Shown in pieces: positions 16,371-23,987 of a DNA stretch of 64,000 nucleotides (position 1 is the stretch's first letter; each line of letters begins with the position of its first letter). Under the pieces are notes generated by a model. That model did not search any database and had not been told where the DNA came from. It saw nothing but the letters and a program-made list of their open reading frames with translations. The stretch is from assembly GCF_000282195.1 (NCBI RefSeq), contig NZ_AKJT01000005.1, positions 53,639-117,638 on the forward strand, read 5' to 3'. Origin of the DNA: Pseudomonas sp. GM18. Lineage in GTDB: Bacteria; Pseudomonadota; Gammaproteobacteria; Pseudomonadales; Pseudomonadaceae. The position numbers were made by a program, and so were the translations under genes.

Positions 16371-16934
16371 ATGGATGCCCTGAAGGGTTTCAAGACAATC
16401 GCCGGCCTGGCCCTCTTCATGGTTGCGCTGCAACTGCTCAATGTTGCGACCGGCTACAGCCTTAACGCCTTCGGCCTGGTTCCGCGAACCTTGCACGGAC
16501 TGGTCGGCATCATCACCTCGCCTTTCTTGCACACATCTTTTGCGCACCTGAGCGCCAACCTGATTGCCTTTTTGATCCTCGGCACCCTGGTCATTGTCGA
16601 GGGGCTCAACCGGTTCATGGCCGTCAGCGCTATCATCATTTTGCTGGGTGGTTCGCTGATCTGGCTGTTCGGTTTTGCCGGCGTGCATATCGGTGCCAGC
16701 GGCTGGGTATTCGGGCTGTGGGCGTACCTCCTGTCCCGCGCCTGGTTCCAGAGGAGCTGGAGCAACCTGATAACGGCCAGTGTCGTGGCCCTGCTCTATG
16801 GAGGGCTGATTGTTGGCTTCCTTCCTCGCCGGGGTATTTCCTTCGAAGGACATATCTTTGGTGCGATCGCCGGGTTTATTGCAGCCAAGGTACTGTTATC
16901 TACGCCGCGCAGCAGGTTTAATGCCGCCCGGTAA
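16371..16934 (+). CDS. Rhomboid family intramembrane serine protease
   Basis: The product is 187 residues with about six membrane helices. The catalytic dyad is complete: Ser110 in Gly-Ala-Ser-Gly and His161 in Glu-Gly-His-Ile-Phe-Gly. The helix-2 motif His54-x4-His59-x3-Asn63 (oxyanion region) is also present, so the enzyme should be active. Rhomboids cut membrane-spanning segments of substrate proteins. The gene is co-directional with the PspA-like gene (112 bases after it) and the ion channel (71 bases before it), which suggests it works in the same membrane-stress unit. This gene is not part of the E. coli yjf operon. Candidate substrates nearby are the DUF350 protein and the channel, which is inference only. 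Confidence 0.88.
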   Translation: MDALKGFKTIAGLALFMVALQLLNVATGYSLNAFGLVPRTLHGLVGIITSPFLHTSFAHLSANLIAFLILGTLVIVEGLNRFMAVSAIIILLGGSLIWLFGFAGVHIGASGWVFGLWAYLLSRAWFQRSWSNLITASVVALLYGGLIVGFLPRRGISFEGHIFGAIAGFIAAKVLLSTPRSRFNAAR

Positions 16935-17005
16935 CCGCACTTGAGCACTCAGGCGCCAGAGCGATTACGTCGCCAGGAATGAGCCCCCAAGGAGTCAGGG
17001 ATGTA

Positions 17006-18040
17006 ATGTCGATTTTCCTTTTATTGCGCGCGTACGCGGCGTCCTTCTTCCATCGCTTCGGCTGGGCCGGCCTGGCCATTGCGCTGGGCGTACACCTGAG
17101 CACGGCCTGGCTGGGTCTGGTGCTTCTGGGCGAACAACACCTCACCGCCCCTGCCACGTTCACCTACTTCTATCTCACCACCACGCTCACCGTCGGCTAC
17201 GGCGATCTTGCGCCACAGACAGCCGCGGGACGGATTTTCGTGGCTACCTGGATCATGCTCGGGGGCATTGCGCTGCTGACGGCAGCCATCGGCAAAACCA
17301 CCAGCAGTGTCATCGATGTATGGAGAAAAGGCATGAAGGGCAAAGGCGATTTCACCGGCAAGGTCGGCCATACCGTTCTCATCGGCTGGGAAGGCGCGTC
17401 CAGCGAGCGGGTCATTGAATTGTTGCTGCAGGACGAAACGTCCAATGACAACTTGATCGTCATTTGCGATTGCGACCTCGAAGAAAATCCCATGCCGGGC
17501 AAGGTGGCCTTTATCAAAGGCGAAAGCCTGTCCTCTGCCGCACTTTTGCTGCGTGCCGGCGTGCCTGACGCCGAACGCGTACTGGTGCGTACCCATTCAG
17601 ACGATCTGACCCTGGCCACCGTGCTGGCGGTCAATCAACTGAGCCCGGTCGGGCATGTGGTCGCCCACTTCAATGAAAGTGAAATCGCCGCGCTCGCCAG
17701 TGCGTACGCGCCCAGCCTGGAATGCACCTCAAGCATGGCCATCGAGATGCTGGTGCGCGCCTCTCAGGATCCGGGCTCGTCAGTGGTCATCAATGAATTG
17801 CTGTGCGTGGGCCAAGGCGCCACCCAATACCTGATGAGACTGCCTGAGACCTTCGAAGCCACGTTCGGCGATCTGTACGCACAGATGAAAGAACACCACA
17901 ACGCGACCCTTATCGGCTACCGCGCCCAAGGTGCCCGACAGCCTTCGATCAACCCGCCCGGCGCCACTCGCGTAAAGGGCGGCGAACTCTTCTACATCGC
18001 CTCCACTCGCCTCAAGGAAATCTCCAATGGGATGGTTTAA
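17006..18040 (+). CDS. Two-TM potassium channel with RCK (TrkA-N) domain
   Basis: The product is 344 residues. TM1 covers about residues 18-42, the pore helix and selectivity filter Thr-Val-Gly-Tyr-Gly-Asp cover 62-67, and TM2 covers about 76-98. The rest is a cytoplasmic RCK/TrkA-N region beginning at Gly-His-Thr-Val-Leu-Ile-Gly (121-127). The filter is a consensus K+ filter. The Rossmann glycine motif is degenerate (Gly127-Trp-Glu-Gly130). The ATG at 17006 is used because of GGAG at 16991; an upstream ATG at 16979 is possible. The end overlaps the DUF2491 gene by 14 bases, so the channel is firmly inside the operon. It may adjust K+ flux under membrane damage. Confidence 0.87.
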   Translation: MSIFLLLRAYAASFFHRFGWAGLAIALGVHLSTAWLGLVLLGEQHLTAPATFTYFYLTTTLTVGYGDLAPQTAAGRIFVATWIMLGGIALLTAAIGKTTSSVIDVWRKGMKGKGDFTGKVGHTVLIGWEGASSERVIELLLQDETSNDNLIVICDCDLEENPMPGKVAFIKGESLSSAALLLRAGVPDAERVLVRTHSDDLTLATVLAVNQLSPVGHVVAHFNESEIAALASAYAPSLECTSSMAIEMLVRASQDPGSSVVINELLCVGQGATQYLMRLPETFEATFGDLYAQMKEHHNATLIGYRAQGARQPSINPPGATRVKGGELFYIASTRLKEISNGMV

Positions 18041-18707
18041 ACAGTTGCTGGGGCTTGAGGCCCCGAACGCGGGCACGAATACCGATTCGAAATGGACAGC
18101 CAACGACAACCTGCCAGTCACCGGCCCGCTGGGCCTGGCATTGGGCAAGGGCGTGATGTTCGATACGACCCTGAAATTGTTGCTCGACGAAAAAACCGCA
18201 GTGACCATTCCCGGCTCCCAGCAGATCTGGAGCGCCGGCACCATTGATCTCGGGCAGTCGAACTGGCTGTCGCGCTATTACATGAACGACGAAGACTACT
18301 GGCTGCAAGTGCACACCACCGGTGACATCGCCGGGCAGGTCGAGTCGGTGATCCTGTTCAATTACCTCAGCTACGTCACCATCAACAGTGAAGCGGAGCT
18401 GCGTCGGCTGGCCGGCCCTCAAAGCCTGATCGGGTTGCCGACCTACACCCACAACGGTGTCGAATACACCCGCGAATGGGGCACCGAGAACGGCCAGACC
18501 GAACTGGTGCCGTTGAGCGAACACCTGAAGAATCCGGATGAGACCTACAGCATCGGGCACCGTTCGATGTTGTACGCCCGCGAAACCGGCCTGACCGATC
18601 GCCGGGAATTCCTGCTGTTTTCCGTCGAAGAAGACGCCGAAGGCACCATCAGCTTGAGCACTTCGCTGGGTATTTCGCTGTACACCACCGACCTGAACAC
18701 TTTTTAA
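18027..18707 (+). CDS. yjfK: DUF2491 family protein (YjfK-like)
   Basis: The product is 226 residues, soluble, without signal peptide or membrane helix. It belongs to DUF2491 (E. coli YjfK). Typical segments are the N-terminal Met-Gly-Trp-Phe-Lys-Gln-Leu-Leu-Gly-Leu, Tyr-Met-Asn-Asp-Glu-Asp-Tyr-Trp-Leu-Gln (about 88-97), and Glu-Tyr-Thr-Arg-Glu-Trp-Gly near 148-154. Biochemical function is unknown; the short amphipathic N-terminus could touch the membrane. It starts 14 bases inside the end of the channel gene and is followed 14 bases later by the DUF350 gene, which indicates translational coupling. Confidence 0.87.
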   Translation: MGWFKQLLGLEAPNAGTNTDSKWTANDNLPVTGPLGLALGKGVMFDTTLKLLLDEKTAVTIPGSQQIWSAGTIDLGQSNWLSRYYMNDEDYWLQVHTTGDIAGQVESVILFNYLSYVTINSEAELRRLAGPQSLIGLPTYTHNGVEYTREWGTENGQTELVPLSEHLKNPDETYSIGHRSMLYARETGLTDRREFLLFSVEEDAEGTISLSTSLGISLYTTDLNTF

Positions 18708-18721
18708 AAAGGAAGAAGTCC

Positions 18722-19150
18722 ATGCTTGAAGCGCTCTCTATCTCCCTGAACAAAGCCGCCGTGCTCGGGTTTGTTTTGTACATTCTCGGCGCCGCCGTGC
18801 TGTTCGCCCTGTTCCAGTTCATCTACACCCGAATCACACCGCACAGGGAATTCGAACTGATCCGTGCGGGCAACGTTGCAGCCGCAATCGCCCTGGGAGG
18901 CGCCATCATCGGTTTCGCCATTCCGGCCAGCAATGTGATCGCCTACTCGATCAGCATTCTGGACTTCGTCGTCTGGGCAGTGATCGCCGCTTTCGTACAA
19001 CTGCTGGCGTTCCTGGTGACCAGCCTGGTGCTGAAAGGCGCCTCTGAGCGCATCAAGAAAGGCGAAATCGCTGCGGGGATCTATGTCGCGGCAGTGGCCA
19101 TCAGCGTCGGCATGTTGAACGCCGCGTGCATGACCCCTTCCCAGAACTGA
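18722..19150 (+). CDS. yjfL: DUF350 inner-membrane protein (YjfL-like)
   Basis: The product is 142 residues with four hydrophobic helices (about 14-36, 50-70, 80-105 and 118-136) arranged as two repeats of two helices, the DUF350 pattern. Charged residues His-Arg-Glu-Phe-Glu-Leu follow the first helix and Gly-Asn-x-Ala-Ala-Ala-Ile-Ala-Leu-Gly-Gly starts the second, as in the family. An AAGGAAG ribosome site precedes the ATG. Function is unknown. Members are nearly always beside PspA, DUF1190 and ATP-grasp genes, so it is likely the membrane anchor of the system. Confidence 0.9.
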   Translation: MLEALSISLNKAAVLGFVLYILGAAVLFALFQFIYTRITPHREFELIRAGNVAAAIALGGAIIGFAIPASNVIAYSISILDFVVWAVIAAFVQLLAFLVTSLVLKGASERIKKGEIAAGIYVAAVAISVGMLNAACMTPSQN

Positions 19151-19169
19151 TTGCGCCACGGAGATCGCG

Positions 19170-19895
19170 ATGAAACGAAGCAAGTACGTTCAGCTCTCGC
19201 TGGCGGCGTCAGTCGCCATGGCGATATCAGGCTGCGAGCCGACGGAAAAAACCTACGAGATACACAAAAAGTACAATTTCCAGTCCGTTCAGCAGTGCGC
19301 CGATGAAAAGCTCCCGGTCGACATCTGTTCTGACGCCTATATGAAGGCCATGGCCCAGCATCGAAGCATTGCGCCGGTGTACGACAACCAGGCTGATTGC
19401 GACGCCGACTTTGTTGCCGACTGGTGCCAGCAGGACTCCGCCGGCAAATTCATCCCCAAACTCGGCGGTTTCGAACTGAGTGCCGATGGCGAGGTGACGC
19501 AGTCCGAAGTGGACGCGGCCAAGGCTAAATTGCCTGCATCGGAAGCGAGTGCCGCAGGGTCGGGCTTCTCCGGCAGTAGCCTGCTGACGGGACTGCTGAT
19601 CGGCAACATGCTCAGCGGCAACCGCAACAGTTACTACTCCGAACCGGTCTACCGCTATCGCGATGATCGCGGTGACTACTCGTCCTCGACACTCAGCCAG
19701 CGGGTCTCGACGGGATCGACCTTCAGCAGGTCCAATCAGGCGCGGTACGGCAGCAGCAGTTATAGCGACACAATCGCTCGCAGCAAGCCGGTGTCCGTTG
19801 CATCGTCCACCTCCCGCGGCGGCTTCGGCAGCCAGGCCAGCGCACGCAGTGGCTGGGGTGGGTCAAGCAAGAGCTTTGGCGGTTCGAGCAGCTAA
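19170..19895 (+). CDS. yjfM: DUF1190 lipoprotein (YjfM-like)
   Basis: The product is 241 residues. A lipoprotein signal peptide ends with Ala-Ile-Ser-Gly-Cys, so Cys22 would be acylated. Residues about 28-115 form the DUF1190 domain, with conserved Cys pairs (Gln-Gln-Cys-Ala and Asp-Ile-Cys-Ser; Asp-Cys-Asp and Trp-Cys-Gln) that could form disulfides in the periplasm. The last ~80 residues are Ser/Gly/Tyr/Arg-rich and low complexity, resembling the E. coli family C-terminus. The gene lies 19 bases after the DUF350 gene and 12 bases before the ligase gene. The role is unknown; a periplasmic substrate or sensor for the adjacent ATP-grasp ligase is possible. Confidence 0.88.
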   Translation: MKRSKYVQLSLAASVAMAISGCEPTEKTYEIHKKYNFQSVQQCADEKLPVDICSDAYMKAMAQHRSIAPVYDNQADCDADFVADWCQQDSAGKFIPKLGGFELSADGEVTQSEVDAAKAKLPASEASAAGSGFSGSSLLTGLLIGNMLSGNRNSYYSEPVYRYRDDRGDYSSSTLSQRVSTGSTFSRSNQARYGSSSYSDTIARSKPVSVASSTSRGGFGSQASARSGWGGSSKSFGGSSS

Positions 19896-19907
19896 GGGAG
19901 CAAGGCC

Positions 19908-21065
19908 ATGAAGAAAATCCTCTGCGCCGAGCGTCATGACTGGAAACAGACCGCCGAAAGTCTCGGCTTTCTGTTCCATACCATCGACGATGAGCCCTAT
20001 TGGGACGAGAGCGCGTACTACCAGTTCACGCTCAAGCAGATCGAGAACGACCTCGAAGACCCGACCACCGAGGTTCATGAGATGTGCATGGACCTGGTGG
20101 CGCGAGTGGTGCAAAGCGAAGAGTTGCTGGAGCGCCTGAGCATTCCCGCGCCGTTCTTCGACATGGTTCGCACTTCATGGCTCGAAGGCCACCCGCACCT
20201 GTATGGGCGCATGGACTTCTCCTACAACGGCACCGGGCCGGCCAAGTTGCTGGAACTCAACTACGACACGCCGACCAGTCTGTATGAGGCTGCGGCGTTT
20301 CAGTGGGGCTGGCTGGAGCAATGCATCGAACGCGGCTTGCTGCCCAGGCATGCAGACCAGTTCAACAGCATCGACACCAAGCTGCATCAGGCCTTTGCTC
20401 AACTGCAACTCAAACGGCCTTTCTATTTCGCCTCGATGAAAGACTCGGTCGAAGACAAGGGCACCACCGATTACCTGCGTCTGGTCGCGGAAAAGGTCGG
20501 CATCGAATCGCGTCACATCGATATCGAGGACATCGGCCTCACCAGTGACGGACGTTTCGTCGACCTCGAAGATCGCTGGATCCCTCACCTGTTCAAACTG
20601 CATGCCTGGGAGTTCATCTTCCACGAACCCTTCGGCGCAGCGATTGCGCAGAGCGACACACAGTTTTTCGAACCGCCCTGGAAATCGATCATCTCCAACA
20701 AGGGCATCCTGCCGCTGCTGTGGGAGTTCAACAAGGGTCACCCGAACCTGCTCGCGGCGCACCTGGACGCTGACCCGAGCAAAGCGGTGCCCAAGGGCTG
20801 GGTGCGCAAGCCGTTCTTCTCACGGGAAGGCGCGAACATTGAGCTGCAAACCGCTGACGGTCTGATCGTAAAAGAGGACGGCCCCTACACCGACGCGCCG
20901 TTTATCCTTCAGGAATTTGCTCCGCTGCCGAAGTTTGGCGACAGCTACACGCTGATCGGCTCCTGGGTGATCGGGGATCAAGCGGCCGGCATCGGCGTGC
21001 GTGAGGACAACAGTCTGATTACCAAGGATTCGAGCCGGTTCTTGCCGCATCTGATACTCGACTGA
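19908..21065 (+). CDS. yjfC: Glutathionylspermidine synthase-like ATP-grasp ligase (YjfC-like)
   Basis: The product is 385 residues, matching the synthetase half of glutathionylspermidine synthase and lacking the amidase domain. Diagnostic segments are Tyr-Gly-Arg-Met-Asp-Phe (substrate region, about 98-103), Leu-Glu-Leu-Asn-Tyr-Asp-Thr-Pro-Thr-Ser, Ser-Asn-Lys-Gly-Ile-Leu-Pro-Leu-Leu-Trp, Val-Arg-Lys-Pro-Phe-Phe-Ser-Arg-Glu-Gly (nucleotide-binding), and the C-terminal Gly-Ser-Trp-Val-Ile-Gly-Asp. The catalytic residues appear intact. The enzyme should join a carboxylate to an amine using ATP. The substrate could be a peptide, a polyamine or a protein partner in the operon and is not known. 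It is the last gene of the unit. Confidence 0.9.
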   Translation: MKKILCAERHDWKQTAESLGFLFHTIDDEPYWDESAYYQFTLKQIENDLEDPTTEVHEMCMDLVARVVQSEELLERLSIPAPFFDMVRTSWLEGHPHLYGRMDFSYNGTGPAKLLELNYDTPTSLYEAAAFQWGWLEQCIERGLLPRHADQFNSIDTKLHQAFAQLQLKRPFYFASMKDSVEDKGTTDYLRLVAEKVGIESRHIDIEDIGLTSDGRFVDLEDRWIPHLFKLHAWEFIFHEPFGAAIAQSDTQFFEPPWKSIISNKGILPLLWEFNKGHPNLLAAHLDADPSKAVPKGWVRKPFFSREGANIELQTADGLIVKEDGPYTDAPFILQEFAPLPKFGDSYTLIGSWVIGDQAAGIGVREDNSLITKDSSRFLPHLILD

Positions 21066-21185
21066 CCCCTCCATCGCCCACTAAATAGGCCTGGTGTCGA
21101 CATATCGTCAGACACCCACAAGACTTACTGCGGAAATGCCGGATAATGGCGGCCATTCGTTTAGCCGTTATTCTGGTAATCCCCC

Positions 21186-23390
21186 ATGGAAATCAAGGTC
21201 AACTTTCTCGACAACCTTCGACTTGAAGCCAAGTTCGATGACTTCACGGTGGTGGCCGATCAACCTATCCGCTACAAGGGCGATGGCTCGGCACCGGGTC
21301 CGTTCGACTACTTCCTGGCTTCGTCGGCGCTGTGTGCGGCGTATTTTGTGAAGTTGTACTGCGATACGCGCAATATCCCCACGGATAACATCCGTCTGTC
21401 GCAGAACAACATTGTTGACCCGGAAAACCGCTACAACCAGATTTTCAAGATCCAGGTCGAGTTGCCGGCGGACATCTCCGACAAGGACCGCCAAGGCATC
21501 CTGCGTTCCATCGACCGTTGCACCGTGAAAAAAGTGGTGCAAGCCGGGCCCGAGTTTGTGATCGAAGAAGTGGACAACCTCGACGCCGATGCCCAGGCGT
21601 TGCTGATGCCTGCTTCCAACTCAGAGGCAAGCACCTACATTGCCGGCAAGGATCTGCCGCTGGAGCAAACCATCGCCAACATGTCGGCCATTCTGGCGGA
21701 CCTGGGCATGAAGATTGAAATCGCCTCGTGGCGCAATATCGTGCCCAATGTGTGGTCGCTGCACATCCGCGATGCGCACTCGCCGATGTGCTTTACCAAC
21801 GGCAAGGGTGCAACCAAGGAAGGCGCGTTGGCGTCGGCGCTGGGCGAGTTTATCGAGCGACTCAACTGCAACTTCTTCTACAACGACCAGTTCTGGGGCG
21901 AACACATCGCCAACGCAGAGTTTGTGCACTACCCGGACGAACGCTGGTTCAAGCCTGGCCGTAAAGATGCACTGCCGACCGAAATCCTCGACGAGTACTG
22001 CCTGAAGATTTACAACCGCGACGGCGAGCTGCGTGGCTCCCATCTGATCGATACCAACTCGGGCAATGAAGAGCGCGGCATCTGCTCGTTGCCGTACGTG
22101 CGCCAGTCGGACGGCGAGGTGGTGTATTTCCCGTCCAACCTGATTGAAAACCTGTTCCTGAGCAACGGCATGAGTGCCGGTAACACGCTGGCCGAAGCCC
22201 AGGTGCAGTGCCTGTCGGAGATCTTCGAGCGCGCGGTAAAACGCGAAATCATCGAAGGTGAATTTGCCCTGCCGGATGTGCCGGCTCACGTGCTGGCGAA
22301 GTACCCCGGAATACTGGCCGGTATTCAGGCGCTGGAAGAGCAAGGGTTCCCCGTGCTGGTGAAGGATGCGTCCCTGGGGGGTGAATTCCCGGTGATGTGC
22401 GTCACGTTGATGAACCCGCGCACCGGCAGCGTGTTCGCCTCGTTCGGCGCGCATCCGAGCCTGGAAGTGGCGCTGGAGCGCAGCCTGACCGAGTTGCTGC
22501 AGGGCCGCAGCTTCGAAGGCCTCAACGACTTGCCCCAGCCGACGTTTGAAGGTCATGCAGTGACCGAGCCGAATAACTTCGTCGAGCACTTTATCGATTC
22601 CAGCGGCGTGGTGTCGTGGCGCTTCTTCAGTGCCAAATCGGATTACGAATTCGTGGAGTGGGACTTCTCCGGCCAGGGTGAAAACTCGAATACCGAGGAA
22701 GCTGCGACCTTGTTCGGCATTCTCGAAGGCATGGGCAAAGAAGTGTACATGGCGGTCTACGAGCATATCGGTGCAACGGCCTGCCGTATCCTGGTGCCAG
22801 ACTATTCGGAAATTTATCCAGTAGACGATCTGATCTGGGACAACACCAACAAAGCGCTGTTTTTCCGCGCCGACATCCTGAACCTGCATCGCCTGGACGA
22901 AGAGGAACTGCAAGCGCTGGTTGAGCGTCTGGTGGAAAGTGAGCTGGACGACTACACCGACATCACCACCTTGATCGGCATCGAATTTGACGACAATACG
23001 GCCTGGGGTCAGTTAACGATCCTGGAGTTGAAGCTGCTGATCTATCTCGCCTTGCAGCAATTTGAAGAGGCGAAAGAGGCGGTGGAAATGTTCCTGCAGT
23101 ACAACGACAACACGGTTGAACGTGGCTTGTTCTATCAGGCCATCAATGTGGTGCTGGAGATGAAACTGGACGAAGACCTGGAACTGGAAGACTACGAGGC
23201 CAACTTCCGCCGGATGTTTGGCAACGAGCGGATGGATGCCGCGATCGGATCGGTGGACGGCAGCGTACGCTTCCATGGCTTGACGCCGACCAGCATGAAA
23301 CTGGAGGGGCTCGATAGACACCTGCGCCTGATCGACAGCTACAAAAAACTGCACATGGCGCGGGCTAACGTGACCAATTTATCCAGCTAA
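21186..23390 (+). CDS. ycaO: OsmC domain/YcaO domain fusion protein
   Basis: The product is 734 residues. Residues 1-140 are an OsmC-like domain with both peroxidatic cysteines (Cys50 in Ser-Ala-Leu-Cys and Cys112 in Asp-Arg-Cys). From about residue 150 the sequence follows E. coli YcaO closely (Gly-Lys-Asp, Pro-Asn-Val-Trp-Ser, Phe-Thr-Asn-Gly-Lys-Gly-Ala-Thr-Lys). The Mg-ATP residues lie in Ala-Leu-Gly-Glu-Phe-Ile-Glu-Arg and Cys-Leu-Ser-Glu-Ile-Phe-Glu-Arg. The C-terminus is a helical, TPR-like region and lacks the Pro-rich tail of peptide-cyclising YcaO enzymes. E. coli YcaO supports beta-methylthiolation of ribosomal protein S12. A strong terminator follows. It is 120 bases after yjfC and may have its own promoter, which was not identified. 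Confidence 0.9.
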   Translation: MEIKVNFLDNLRLEAKFDDFTVVADQPIRYKGDGSAPGPFDYFLASSALCAAYFVKLYCDTRNIPTDNIRLSQNNIVDPENRYNQIFKIQVELPADISDKDRQGILRSIDRCTVKKVVQAGPEFVIEEVDNLDADAQALLMPASNSEASTYIAGKDLPLEQTIANMSAILADLGMKIEIASWRNIVPNVWSLHIRDAHSPMCFTNGKGATKEGALASALGEFIERLNCNFFYNDQFWGEHIANAEFVHYPDERWFKPGRKDALPTEILDEYCLKIYNRDGELRGSHLIDTNSGNEERGICSLPYVRQSDGEVVYFPSNLIENLFLSNGMSAGNTLAEAQVQCLSEIFERAVKREIIEGEFALPDVPAHVLAKYPGILAGIQALEEQGFPVLVKDASLGGEFPVMCVTLMNPRTGSVFASFGAHPSLEVALERSLTELLQGRSFEGLNDLPQPTFEGHAVTEPNNFVEHFIDSSGVVSWRFFSAKSDYEFVEWDFSGQGENSNTEEAATLFGILEGMGKEVYMAVYEHIGATACRILVPDYSEIYPVDDLIWDNTNKALFFRADILNLHRLDEEELQALVERLVESELDDYTDITTLIGIEFDDNTAWGQLTILELKLLIYLALQQFEEAKEAVEMFLQYNDNTVERGLFYQAINVVLEMKLDEDLELEDYEANFRRMFGNERMDAAIGSVDGSVRFHGLTPTSMKLEGLDRHLRLIDSYKKLHMARANVTNLSS

Positions 23391-23400
23391 CAGCGCCCAC

Positions 23401-23433
23401 AAAAAAGCGAAGCCAGATGGCTTCGCTTTTTTT
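23401..23433. terminator. Bidirectional intrinsic terminator
   Basis: AAAAAAGCGAAGCC and GGCTTCGCTTTTTT form a perfect 14-bp stem with an AGAT loop between the convergent ycaO and ssb genes, and it has T-runs in both directions. Confidence 0.92.
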
Positions 23434-23456
23434 ATTGCTGACTGGATAGCTGCTTC

Positions 23457-23978
23457 TTAGAACGGAATATCGTCATCAAAGCTGTCGAAATCCGGAGCTG
23501 GCTGAGGAGCAGCCTGCGGTGGAGCCGGGCGCGACTGTTGCGGTGCCGACTGCTGCGGACGCGGAGCCTGCTGGCGTGGAGCTGGAGCGGATTGCTGGTA
23601 GTTATTGCCCCCGCCTTGTTGATCGCCCTGTTGTGGACGGCCGCCCAGCAGTTGCATGGTGCCTTGCATGTCGACCACGATTTCAGTGGTGTAACGCTTG
23701 ATACCGTCTTTTTCCCACTCGCGGGTCTGCAGCTTGCCTTCGATGTAGACCTGCGAACCTTTACGCAGGTATTCGCCGGCGATTTCGGCCACTTTGCCGA
23801 ACATCGAAACACGGTGCCATTCGGTCTTCTCGACCTTCTGACCGGTTTGCTTGTCGGTCCACTGTTCGCTGGTCGCCAGACTCAGGTTGGTCACGGCGTT
23901 ACCGTTAGGCAGGTAGCGAACTTCGGGATCCTGGCCGCAAGTGCCGACCAATATGACTTTGTTAACCCCACGGGCCAT
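23457..23978 (-). CDS. ssb: Single-stranded DNA-binding protein
   Basis: The product is 173 residues. Residues 1-110 form the OB fold starting [10 protein letters not shown] with the aromatic DNA contacts (Trp in Gln-Trp-Thr-Asp, Trp in Thr-Glu-Trp-His). A Gln/Pro/Ala-rich linker follows, and the end Asp-Asp-Asp-Ile-Pro-Phe is the acidic tip that recruits repair and replication partners. It lies 9 bases after an MFS gene on the same strand and next to uvrA, the classical ssb-uvrA neighbourhood. Length is normal for pseudomonads. Confidence 0.97.
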   Translation of the reverse strand: MARGVNKVILVGTCGQDPEVRYLPNGNAVTNLSLATSEQWTDKQTGQKVEKTEWHRVSMFGKVAEIAGEYLRKGSQVYIEGKLQTREWEKDGIKRYTTEIVVDMQGTMQLLGGRPQQGDQQGGGNNYQQSAPAPRQQAPRPQQSAPQQSRPAPPQAAPQPAPDFDSFDDDIPF

Positions 23979-23987
23979 AACGTTCTC

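Noticed and set aside
21093..21116. GGTGTC/GACACC hairpin after yjfC as terminator
   Set aside because: The stem is six base pairs with a 12-base loop and no T-run, so evidence is too weak.
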